Source: DATDRS01 sp035291605 (lineage in GTDB: Bacteria > Chloroflexota > Anaerolineae > Anaerolineales > UBA6663). Taken from it: a stretch of 13,416 bases of DNA. Of this stretch, positions 1-6,924 are shown in pieces. The notes under the pieces were generated by a model. It made no database searches, was not told where the DNA came from, and worked only from the letters and a program-made list of their open reading frames with translations. The stretch covers positions 1-13,416 of the forward strand of contig DATDRS010000232.1 in the NCBI GenBank assembly GCA_035291605.1, written 5' to 3'. The translations under genes were made by a program, and so were the position numbers. Positions within the stretch are counted from its first letter, which is position 1. Every line of letters begins with the position of its first letter.

Positions 1-2
1 CG

Positions 3-1667
3 GCGATCTCGCTGCCCGGCCCGGTCGCGCCGGGGGCCACGGTGGACCTGTCGGTGACGCTGGTCGCCCCGGCCAGTCCCGGCGCTTATCGCGGCGAGTG
101 GCAGTTGCGAAACGCCAACGGCCTCCTGTTTGGGATCGGCGCTGACGGCCAGCAGCACTTCTGGGTGCAAATCGTCGTCGCGGCGACGGCCACGCCGACG
201 CGTGCGCAGACGGCCACCTCCACGCGCGCGCATACGGCTACGCCCACGCGGACTCCGGCGCCCACGACGACGCAGACTTTCGCGGGATGGCGTGGGGAGT
301 ACTACGGCAATCTCAGTTTCACTGGAAGCCCGGCGCTGGTGCGCGACGACTCCAACCTCGACTTCAACTGGGGGCTAGGCGCGCCGGTCGCCAGCCTGCC
401 GGCCGATTTCTTCGCGGTGCGCTGGACGCGCGCGCTCAACTTCAACGCCGGCACATACCGCTTCCGCACGCTGGCCGACGACGGCGTGCGCCTGTGGGTG
501 GACGGGCAACTGGTGATAGATGACTGGCGCGACGGCGGGGCGGGCGAGGTCGCGGCGGACGTGGCGCTCATCCAGGGGCTGCACAATCTGCGCGTCGAGT
601 ATTACGAGGCGGCCGGCGAGGCCAACTTCAAACTCTGGTGGGAGACCGTCGGGTCGCCAACGTACCCTGATTGGAAAGGCGAGTATTGGACGAACCGACA
701 GTTCAGCGGCAGCCCGGCCCTGACGCGGAATGACCGAGCGATTGACTTCGACTGGGCCTTGAACGCGCCCGCCGTCGGCCTGCCCGTAGACGAGTTCAGC
801 GTCCGCTGGACCCGGTGGATATCGTTCGCGACGGGTATATATCGCTTCTCGGCGCGCGCCGACGATGGGCTGCGCGTCTATCTGGATGGCCGTGTGATCA
901 TTGACGAATGGCACGCCGCGGACGGCGCGCGCACTTACACCAGCGACCAGAACCTGACCGGCCCACACGCAGTGTTGGTGGAGTATTACGAGCAGGGCGG
1001 CCGGGCGCTAGCCAGGGTGGCGTGGGAGCGCCTGCCCACGCCGACGGCGACTCACACGCTGCCGCCGACGGCTACGGCCACCTCAACGGCGACCAACACA
1101 CCCACGGAAGCTCCGACGCTGACGCCGACCTCGACTCCGACGAATACCTCCGCGCCGACGGCGACGCCAACCAGCACCCCCACGCCAACCGCTACGGCGA
1201 CGACCACGGCGGCGTCAGCTTCCATCACCGGGCAGGTCTGGCAGGATGTGTGCGCGGCGACCGGCCAGGAGTGGACCGGCCCCGACGACCCACCGGCGGG
1301 CTGCGTCGTGGGCAAGGATGGCCTGTTCCGCGCCAATGGCGTGATGGAGGCCGGCGAGAGCGGGATCAACCGTGTGCTCGTCGCGCTCGCTCAGGGGACC
1401 TGTGACCCGGCCGGCATCGAGACGCGTGTCGTGGAGACCATCACCACCATGACCGGCCAGTTTGCCTTCACCGGCGTGCCGGAGGGCAATGTCTGCCTGG
1501 TCGTTGATCCGGCCGACCCCATCAATGTGGCGACGCTTGGCAAAGGCCTGTGGACGAGCCTCACGTTGGATGATCGTACCGGGCCGGTGACCATGAAGTT
1601 GGCGCTCTCACCTGGCGAGGTGAAAACCAACGTAAATCTTGGCTGGGACTATGTGCATATGCCATAG
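3..1667 (+). CDS. Secreted/surface multidomain protein: NBR1-like Ig end, two PA14 domains, SdrB-like domain (5' partial)
   Basis: The reading frame is open from base 3 and continues past the left edge, so the true start and any signal peptide are outside the window; the GTG at 42 is only an internal codon. Domains seen in order: the end of an NBR1/FW-like Ig domain (about nt 3-180, with the G-Y-x-G-x-W-x-L and L-F-G pattern); a short Thr-rich linker (about 180-275); PA14 domain 1 (about 282-650) with ADDG then DGQLVIDDW; PA14 domain 2 (about 665-1030) with ADDG then DGRVIIDEW; a Thr/Pro linker (about 1032-1212); and a C-terminal SdrB/Cna-B-like beta domain (about 1218-1664) with four cysteines. 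PA14 domains usually bind glycans, so attachment to polysaccharide or cell surfaces is plausible but inferred. No LPXTG motif or C-terminal membrane anchor is present. The following gene lies 419 bp away and is probably transcribed separately. Confidence 0.85.
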   Translation, partial: AISLPGPVAPGATVDLSVTLVAPASPGAYRGEWQLRNANGLLFGIGADGQQHFWVQIVVAATATPTRAQTATSTRAHTATPTRTPAPTTTQTFAGWRGEYYGNLSFTGSPALVRDDSNLDFNWGLGAPVASLPADFFAVRWTRALNFNAGTYRFRTLADDGVRLWVDGQLVIDDWRDGGAGEVAADVALIQGLHNLRVEYYEAAGEANFKLWWETVGSPTYPDWKGEYWTNRQFSGSPALTRNDRAIDFDWALNAPAVGLPVDEFSVRWTRWISFATGIYRFSARADDGLRVYLDGRVIIDEWHAADGARTYTSDQNLTGPHAVLVEYYEQGGRALARVAWERLPTPTATHTLPPTATATSTATNTPTEAPTLTPTSTPTNTSAPTATPTSTPTPTATATTTAASASITGQVWQDVCAATGQEWTGPDDPPAGCVVGKDGLFRANGVMEAGESGINRVLVALAQGTCDPAGIETRVVETITTMTGQFAFTGVPEGNVCLVVDPADPINVATLGKGLWTSLTLDDRTGPVTMKLALSPGEVKTNVNLGWDYVHMP

Positions 1668-1970
1668 CCTGGCCCGAGAAACCGGGTTCTGGATGAGCTG
1701 ATAGCGTTCGTCCAGCGGCAGCGATTCAGCCCGAAATACCCCAATCCCTCAGGCTCATGATGGCGCGGTAGGTCGAAAATCCTAGCTGTTCGCGTTCCGC
1801 CAAGATGTTGATGGAGCAGCTTTTCGGACAGAAGCCGGTCTGGCTTGGTCATCCGCGCCGCAAGTAAACGCTATTCCAACCTGCCGGCGGCGCTCGCTGG
1901 CGCAGGCGAATGGGATGAGATCGGGCCTCTTTCAAGAGATGGCGATTCTGTCCTAGCCATCAGCGCAAAG
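1668..1970. other. Intergenic stretch without a convincing gene
   Basis: No reading frame here has a Shine-Dalgarno, a recognisable domain or a useful length. A 67-codon minus-strand frame (1649-1852) overlaps the end of the preceding gene and resembles no family I know. The imperfect palindrome AGAAACCGGGTTCT at 1677-1690 resembles short dispersed repeats, but one copy proves nothing. A GC-rich inverted repeat near 1879-1905 (CCTGC/GCAGG arms) has no T-tract, so it is not a good terminator. The segment may be a decayed gene or simple spacer. Confidence 0.4.
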
Positions 1971-1980
1971 GATTGTTCAC

Positions 1981-1998
1981 TGGTATACTGAGATCAGT
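1981..1998 (+). promoter_or_regulatory. Putative extended -10 promoter with overlapping inverted repeat
   Basis: TGGTATACT (1981-1989) matches an extended -10 element (TGn plus TATACT, one mismatch to TATAAT) at the edge of a locally AT-richer stretch upstream of the histidine kinase gene. No good -35 box is visible at 16-18 bp, which extended -10 promoters can tolerate. ACTGA-GA-TCAGT (1987-1998) is a perfect short inverted repeat overlapping the -10 and the expected start site, so it could be an operator, although five-base arms are weak evidence. Transcription would begin near 1996 and leave a leader of about 90 nt. Confidence 0.4.
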
Positions 1999-2032
1999 TC
2001 ATACCTTCTATTCACGATGACTTTTAAGACGC

Positions 2033-2061
2033 GCGCGATGCCAAGGGTCGCGCCTGTTTTT
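2033..2061 (+). terminator. Hairpin plus U-tract in the leader of the kinase operon (terminator or attenuator candidate)
   Basis: GCGCGA (2033-2038) and TCGCGC (2048-2053) form a perfect 6-bp GC-rich stem around a 9-nt loop. Three bases later there is a run of five T (2057-2061). This is the layout of a short intrinsic terminator. It lies about 365 bp after the preceding gene but only 25 bp before the kinase start codon and downstream of the putative -10. It could therefore end read-through from the left gene or attenuate the kinase operon. The stem is short and the T-run is slightly offset. Confidence 0.4.
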
Positions 2062-2086
2062 ATCAGTCGTTGATTGATTAAGTCCC

Positions 2087-4051
2087 ATGGAGTCTCAGGC
2101 GCAGGAAATTGGTCAAGCATCGGAGCGGGCGTGGTGGACACGCCTGTCTCAGAGACTTCGATTACCCCCCGGTTTTCGGCCTCACTTCAATCTTCAGTCA
2201 ATACTGATTGTTCCCTATGCCGTCCTGACGCTGGTGACGGCGACGATTGGAATTTACGTCGTCATCCAGCTGGTGACCTCCTCCTTTCGCGAGCGATTCG
2301 CCAATCAAATCACGGAAGCGAGCCGCGTGGCGGCGGACGGAATCGTGCGGCGCGAGCGCATCCATCTGGAAGATTTGCGCCTGATGGCTTTTACGGAGGG
2401 GGTCCCCCAGGCTTTCTCCGGGCGCGATGTCCAGACCCTGCAAACGCTGCTGGGGCCGGTGGCCCAGAACAACAACATCGAGGTCGTCACCGCCGTTGAC
2501 CTGGAGGGCCAGGAGCTCATCACCCTGGCGCGCGGCCCGGACGGCAGTCCGCGCGCCATTTCGCAAGGGGCCGACTTCGCGCAGTGGGACCTGGTCAGGA
2601 ACATCCTCCAGAGCCGGAGCGACGCTCTGGGCGACAAGTTCATTGATCTGCTGACGATATCCAACGGTTCCTATCTGTTCACCAGCGCCCCGGTGCGTGA
2701 GGAGTCCCGCCTGGTCGGCGTGCTGATGATCGGGACGCGCCTCGAAACCCTGAACGCCGAGCTTAAGTCGCAGGCCCTGGCCGATGTCATCGTGCTGGAT
2801 CGGCGGGGGGCAGTACTGGCGACGACTCTCACGAAGCCGGACGAGGGCTACGCGGCGCTGGAGCTCCGGCCTGAGGCAGCCCCCGGACCGGACGCTTCGC
2901 TCACGCGTGATTTGAAGCTCTATGGCCGTGACTTTCAGGCGTTATACGCGCCGCTCGTCCTGCGCCAGCAGATGATCGGCGCGCTGGCCGTCGTGCTGCC
3001 CAGCAATTACATCGTCAGCGCGACGGCGACCAGCCGGAATTCGATCAGCCTCATTTTTGCGCTGGGGACGATGGCGGTGATCTTCGCCGGGTATCTCCTC
3101 TCGCAGAGCATCGTCCGGCCCATCCTGCGCCTGCGCGCCATGTCGCAGGCCGTGGCCGCCGGCGACTTGCAACAGAGCGCCGGGCTGGAGCGCACGGACG
3201 AGATCGGCGAACTGGCCTCGGCCTTCGACACGATGACGCTGCGCCTGCGCGAGCGCACGGAAGAGGCCAATCGCTTGTACACCGAAACGGTGCAGCGCAA
3301 CAAGGAACTGGCGGATATCAATGCGCGGCTGCAGGCCACCCAGCAGCAGCTCGTCCAGTCGGAAAAGCTGGCCGCAATCGGACAGTTGACGGCGGGCATC
3401 GTTCACGACGTTAAAAACCCGTTGGCCGTGATCAAGGGCCTGGCGGAAGTGCTGCTAGACGATCCACAACATGACCCGGAAACGCAGGCCCACCTGGTCA
3501 GCATCCGCGACAGCGCCTCTAAGGCCAACCAGATTGTCTCCGATCTGCTGAAATTCGCCCGCCAGTCGAAAGTGGAGCGGACTCACCGGGACCTGCGCGA
3601 GACGGTTCAGGCCGCCCTCCGCCTGACGAAATACCTGGCCGGCAAGGCCCACGTGCAATCCGTCGCCGAACTGCCGGACCAGCCCCTGTGGCTGACGTAT
3701 GACGCGCAGCAGATTGAGCAGGTGCTGATCAACATGATCCACAACGCGATCCAGGCGATGCCGGAGGGGGGGACCTTGCGATTGCGCGCGAGCAATTCGG
3801 CGGACTATGTCACCGTGATGATCCAGGACACAGGGACCGGCATTGCACCCGAGAACCTGAACCGCATTTTCGACCCCTTTTTCACCACCAAGCCTGAAGG
3901 GGAAGGCACCGGGTTGGGGCTGTCGGTGAGTTATGGCATCATCTCGGATCACGGCGGATATATAGAAGTGGTGAGCAAGCTGGACGAGGGGACGACGTTC
4001 ACCATCTCGCTGCCGGTGAGGCGCGTGGATCTGGAAGAAGCGGGAGAGTGA
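2087..4051 (+). CDS. Membrane sensor histidine kinase (dCache-like sensor, HAMP, HisKA, HATPase_c)
   Basis: Two-component sensor kinase of 654 residues. A short cytoplasmic N-terminus is followed by TM1 (about 37-64), an extracytoplasmic region of about 250 residues with two PAS-like subdomains as in double Cache sensors (about 67-315), TM2 (about 318-340), HAMP (about 340-393) and a coiled coil (about 395-428). The kinase core follows: an H-box GIVHDVKNPLAVIKG with phospho-accepting H440, an N-box containing N549 and N553, a G1 box DTGTGI at 581, an F-box FDPFFTTK at 595 and a G2 box GTGLGLS at 607. All catalytic motifs are intact. The H-box style (HDVKNPL) is that of NtrB-like kinases. The ligand cannot be read from the sequence; Cache domains commonly bind small metabolites such as organic or amino acids. 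No clear Shine-Dalgarno precedes the ATG, so the start is less certain. The next gene, a REC protein, begins 3 nt after the stop and is the likely phosphotransfer partner. Confidence 0.93.
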   Translation: MESQAQEIGQASERAWWTRLSQRLRLPPGFRPHFNLQSILIVPYAVLTLVTATIGIYVVIQLVTSSFRERFANQITEASRVAADGIVRRERIHLEDLRLMAFTEGVPQAFSGRDVQTLQTLLGPVAQNNNIEVVTAVDLEGQELITLARGPDGSPRAISQGADFAQWDLVRNILQSRSDALGDKFIDLLTISNGSYLFTSAPVREESRLVGVLMIGTRLETLNAELKSQALADVIVLDRRGAVLATTLTKPDEGYAALELRPEAAPGPDASLTRDLKLYGRDFQALYAPLVLRQQMIGALAVVLPSNYIVSATATSRNSISLIFALGTMAVIFAGYLLSQSIVRPILRLRAMSQAVAAGDLQQSAGLERTDEIGELASAFDTMTLRLRERTEEANRLYTETVQRNKELADINARLQATQQQLVQSEKLAAIGQLTAGIVHDVKNPLAVIKGLAEVLLDDPQHDPETQAHLVSIRDSASKANQIVSDLLKFARQSKVERTHRDLRETVQAALRLTKYLAGKAHVQSVAELPDQPLWLTYDAQQIEQVLINMIHNAIQAMPEGGTLRLRASNSADYVTVMIQDTGTGIAPENLNRIFDPFFTTKPEGEGTGLGLSVSYGIISDHGGYIEVVSKLDEGTTFTISLPVRRVDLEEAGE

Positions 4052-4054
4052 CGT

Positions 4055-5509
4055 ATGACGCAAGAACGCGTGCTGGTGGTTGACGACGACGACTCGCTGC
4101 TCAACATGATGCTGCTTCACCTTAAACGGCGGGGCTACGACGTCGTCGGCGCCTCTGACGGCGTGCAGGCCCTGGAGGCGCTCCAGGCGTCCGGGCCGGG
4201 TTCCTTTGCCGTGTTGGTGACGGATTTGATGATGCCCAGGATGAACGGGCAGACCTTATTACACGAGGCGCACAGGCTGGATCCCTATCTGGAGGGGATC
4301 ATGATCACAGCCGCGGCCACGGTTGAATCGGCCATCGGCGTGATGCGCGACGAGAGCGCCTTCGACTACCTGCTCAAGCCGCTGGAAACCATTAACGAGC
4401 TGTCGGTCGCCGTGAGCCGCGCGGCCGACCACCGGCGGCTGCGCCTGGAACGGGAGACGCTGCACGCCCGCGTCCTCGCCGAGGCCGAACGCCTCCAGGC
4501 GTTGATCTCGAACGCGAGCGACGCCATCATCGCCGCGGATGCCGGGGGCGTCCTGCGCATCGTCAACCCCGCGGCGGCCCGCCTCGTGGGGCAAGCCAAT
4601 CTGGTCGGGGCTGAAGCGCAGACTCAATTGCCGCCGCCGCTGCTGACGCTTCTTTCGAACTGGCAGGTGGTCGGCGGTCAGCGCCCGGCGATGGTCGAAA
4701 TCAAGTGGCCGGCGGAAGCGACGCAACTGGTCAGCCTGATGCAGATGCCCGGCAGAAATGGCAACGCCGAGGGCTGGGTGATGACCCTGCGCGATATTAC
4801 GCATCTGAAGCAGGTAGACGAGCTAAAGATGCGGGTGCTCACTGAGGCCGCGAACAAAATCCGCTTCCCGCTGGCGCAGGCCCTGGTCTCGATGGCGGAG
4901 TTGAGCCAGTTGGAGGACCTTCAGGGCGGCCGCGGGGCCGATATTGTTTATCGCCTGGTCAAAGTGTGGGGCCGAATCCAGGAATGGATGGACGACCTGC
5001 TGGCTCTGGTGCAGATTGAGACGGGGGAGGGGGTTCGGCTGACTCACGTTGATCCCACCGCGGTCATGAGCGAGATGGTCAAGGGCCTGTCGGAGGGGTT
5101 GTTCCAGGGGCGAGCGCTGAAGCTGGAGTTGAACTTGGCTCCCAACCTGCCAAAGGTCTATGTTGACCAGGACCTGCTCCGGCAGTTGTTGAAAGGATTG
5201 ATCAGTCGGGCGGTCATGCGCAGCGGGCGCGGCGGCGTGATCCGCCTCTCCGCGCGCGAGCATCAGGGGCAGGTCTGGATTGACATCCAGGATGACGGCC
5301 CGCCCATCGCCGAGGCCGACCTGCCGCACATTTTCGAGCGCGCTTTTGCCGGGGCCGGCGCGGCTTCGGAAAACACCGGCCTGGAACTGGCTTTGGTGAA
5401 AACCATTATCGAGCGGCTGGGGGGGCAGGTCTGGGTACGGGGGGAAGGCGCAGTCGGCAGTTCGATCGCCGTATGCCTCCCGGTGATCCCGCAGGCAGAC
5501 GCGGGGTAA
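4055..5509 (+). CDS. REC-PAS response regulator with degenerate histidine-kinase module (pseudokinase)
   Basis: A 484-residue soluble protein. The N-terminal REC domain (about 4-120) is intact: acidic D10-D12, phospho-acceptor D57 in VTDLMMPRMNG, T85 and K108. A helical linker and a PAS domain (about 145-250) follow. The C-terminal half has the outline of HisKA plus HATPase_c but lacks its key residues. The H-box position reads ANKIRFPL, with N267 where the phosphorylated His belongs. In the N-box the two expected Asn are G381 and R385. G1 reads DDGPPI instead of DxGxGI, and G2 reads TGLELAL instead of GLGL. Autokinase activity is therefore unlikely; this is inferred from family motifs. There is no DNA-binding or other standard output domain. 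A good Shine-Dalgarno (GGGAGAG, 4042-4048) supports the ATG. The gene lies 3 nt after the intact kinase, its probable phosphodonor, and 12 nt before the stalk protein. Confidence 0.88.
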   Translation: MTQERVLVVDDDDSLLNMMLLHLKRRGYDVVGASDGVQALEALQASGPGSFAVLVTDLMMPRMNGQTLLHEAHRLDPYLEGIMITAAATVESAIGVMRDESAFDYLLKPLETINELSVAVSRAADHRRLRLERETLHARVLAEAERLQALISNASDAIIAADAGGVLRIVNPAAARLVGQANLVGAEAQTQLPPPLLTLLSNWQVVGGQRPAMVEIKWPAEATQLVSLMQMPGRNGNAEGWVMTLRDITHLKQVDELKMRVLTEAANKIRFPLAQALVSMAELSQLEDLQGGRGADIVYRLVKVWGRIQEWMDDLLALVQIETGEGVRLTHVDPTAVMSEMVKGLSEGLFQGRALKLELNLAPNLPKVYVDQDLLRQLLKGLISRAVMRSGRGGVIRLSAREHQGQVWIDIQDDGPPIAEADLPHIFERAFAGAGAASENTGLELALVKTIIERLGGQVWVRGEGAVGSSIAVCLPVIPQADAG

Positions 5510-5521
5510 GGACAGCCGGTT

Positions 5522-6904
5522 GTGAAGTCGCAGGCCAATTGGTCCAGAGACCTGGGGCTGCCAGCCCAGTTGCGTGACCTGGGCCGCTGGATGTTAATTC
5601 TTATCCCGCTGGCGTTGTTTGTCCTGTTCGTCAGCGGGAGCCTCGCCTTCTGGGCGCCCTGGCCCACCACCAGCGCCGACGTCCGGTCCAAATTGCAGGC
5701 TGATTATAAACCCTGGTTGTTTACCGTGATTCGGCCGGTGGACCCGAAGATCGTGGAGGAAATCCGGCGCGACGCCGAGCAATTTCCAGATACTCTGCCG
5801 ACCTCCGCGCCGGTGGTGGTAGAGGGGGGGACATTCTGGGCCACACCGCAGGCCGGGGCGACCCTGCCCGCGGCGACGGCCATCGCGGCGGCGGGTAACC
5901 CGACGGCCTCGCCAACCTCGGAGGGTGCAACCAACGCAACCGCGCTTCCGAACACGGGGACGGCGGTCCGGCCCACATTGGCAGCGCTGACACAGACGGC
6001 GGCCCAGAGCGCGACTCCCACGCAGGGAACGGCGCCCGCGACCCGGACGCGAACGCCAGCGCCGACGAATACGCGCGCACCTACTTTTACACCTCGGCCC
6101 ACCCAGACGCCCGTACCCCCGCCTACTTCGACGCCTGTGCCACCGCCCACCGACACACCTGAGCCAGAACAAGCGCCGACCGATACACCTGCGCCTCCTC
6201 CGCCGCCCACGGCAACCAGTTTGCCCAGCCCGACGCCCACAAGCACGGCGACGCTGGTGCCGACCTTCAGCCCCACGCCGACACCTTTGCCGACCTCGAC
6301 GTTTACACAGACGCCCACGCCGACCAATTTACCCGGCCCAACGCCCACACTAACGGCGGCCGCCACCTCCACGCCGACGCCAACATCCACGCCCGGCGCG
6401 ACGCTGACGCCGACCAATACCCCTGTAGCGACAGCCACCGATACCCCAATCGCGACGGCGACAGATACCCCTGTAGCGACAGCCACGGACACCCCAAGCG
6501 CGACGGCATCGGCGACAGCCACTGATACGCCCACACCGACTGACACGCCGACTCCGACGCCAGCGCCAATCCATGTCGGGGACCTGGACGACAACAGCAA
6601 TAATCCGCCAAGCCCCAGGTGGAATGCCAGGATGATTGTCACGGTTCACGACGCCACTCATAGCCTGGTTGACAGCGCCACGGTGACGGCTACGGTGACA
6701 TTTGGCTTATCCACGACCACCGTCTCATGTATCACTAACCCCGGCGGTCAATGTCAAGTCGTGGAGCAAATTGACGATACGATTGGAAGCGCGACTTTCA
6801 CAATAACCGATGTGACCAAGGCCGGGTTCTTCTATGACGCAGCGGCCAACCACGACCCGGACGGCGACAGCACCGGCACAGTGATCACGGTGAACAGGCC
6901 GTAG
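5522..6904 (+). CDS. Single-pass membrane protein with long Thr/Pro stalk and C-terminal beta domain
   Basis: A 460-residue protein starting at GTG, with AAGGAC upstream of the start. Residues 1-23 are basic and probably cytoplasmic. Residues 24-46 form one hydrophobic helix, giving an N-in/C-out signal anchor. A juxtamembrane segment (about 50-100) follows, then a low-complexity stalk rich in Thr, Pro and Ala (about 105-348). The stalk includes four tandem octapeptides of the form DTPxATAT at 299-330. The C-terminal domain (about 350-460) begins HVGDLDD and ends with NHDPDGDSTGT followed by a short beta strand; it looks like a small Ig-like beta sandwich, with C403 and C411 able to form a disulfide. 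Similar HVGDLD domains end many Chloroflexota extracellular proteins, from memory. The stalk is probably O-glycosylated and holds the domain away from the membrane. No enzyme motif is seen. The position directly after the two signalling genes suggests a related envelope role, by inference. ATG at codon 24 is a less likely start because it would remove the basic N-terminus. Confidence 0.8.
   Translation: MKSQANWSRDLGLPAQLRDLGRWMLILIPLALFVLFVSGSLAFWAPWPTTSADVRSKLQADYKPWLFTVIRPVDPKIVEEIRRDAEQFPDTLPTSAPVVVEGGTFWATPQAGATLPAATAIAAAGNPTASPTSEGATNATALPNTGTAVRPTLAALTQTAAQSATPTQGTAPATRTRTPAPTNTRAPTFTPRPTQTPVPPPTSTPVPPPTDTPEPEQAPTDTPAPPPPPTATSLPSPTPTSTATLVPTFSPTPTPLPTSTFTQTPTPTNLPGPTPTLTAAATSTPTPTSTPGATLTPTNTPVATATDTPIATATDTPVATATDTPSATASATATDTPTPTDTPTPTPAPIHVGDLDDNSNNPPSPRWNARMIVTVHDATHSLVDSATVTATVTFGLSTTTVSCITNPGGQCQVVEQIDDTIGSATFTITDVTKAGFFYDAAANHDPDGDSTGTVITVNRP
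6416..6511 (+). repeat. Tandem 24-bp repeat encoding octapeptides in the stalk
   Basis: Four consecutive 24-bp units encode NTPVATAT, DTPIATAT, DTPVATAT and DTPSATAS. Units 1 and 3 share an identical 22-nt stretch (6417-6438 and 6465-6486), which shows recent duplication at the DNA level, not only amino-acid bias. The unit is a multiple of three, so gain or loss of copies would change stalk length without a frameshift. Confidence 0.85.
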
Positions 6905-6924
6905 GAGGCGAAGGAAGGTAAGCC

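Noticed and set aside
1032..1212. CRISPR-like or satellite DNA in the repetitive Thr/Pro linker of the first gene
   Set aside because: The repetition is codon-level Thr/Pro bias in an open frame; there are no regular repeat-spacer units.
1649..1852. A 67-codon minus-strand frame in the intergenic region
   Set aside because: Overlaps the preceding gene, lacks a ribosome site, and its composition resembles no known small protein.
3455..4120. A 221-codon minus-strand frame opposite the end of the sensor kinase
   Set aside because: The plus strand carries intact N, G1, F and G2 boxes over the same bases, so this is a shadow.
5704..6642. A 312-codon minus-strand frame rich in Gly and Val opposite the stalk protein
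   Set aside because: The GVGVGVSV pattern is simply the reverse complement of Thr/Pro codons in the stalk.
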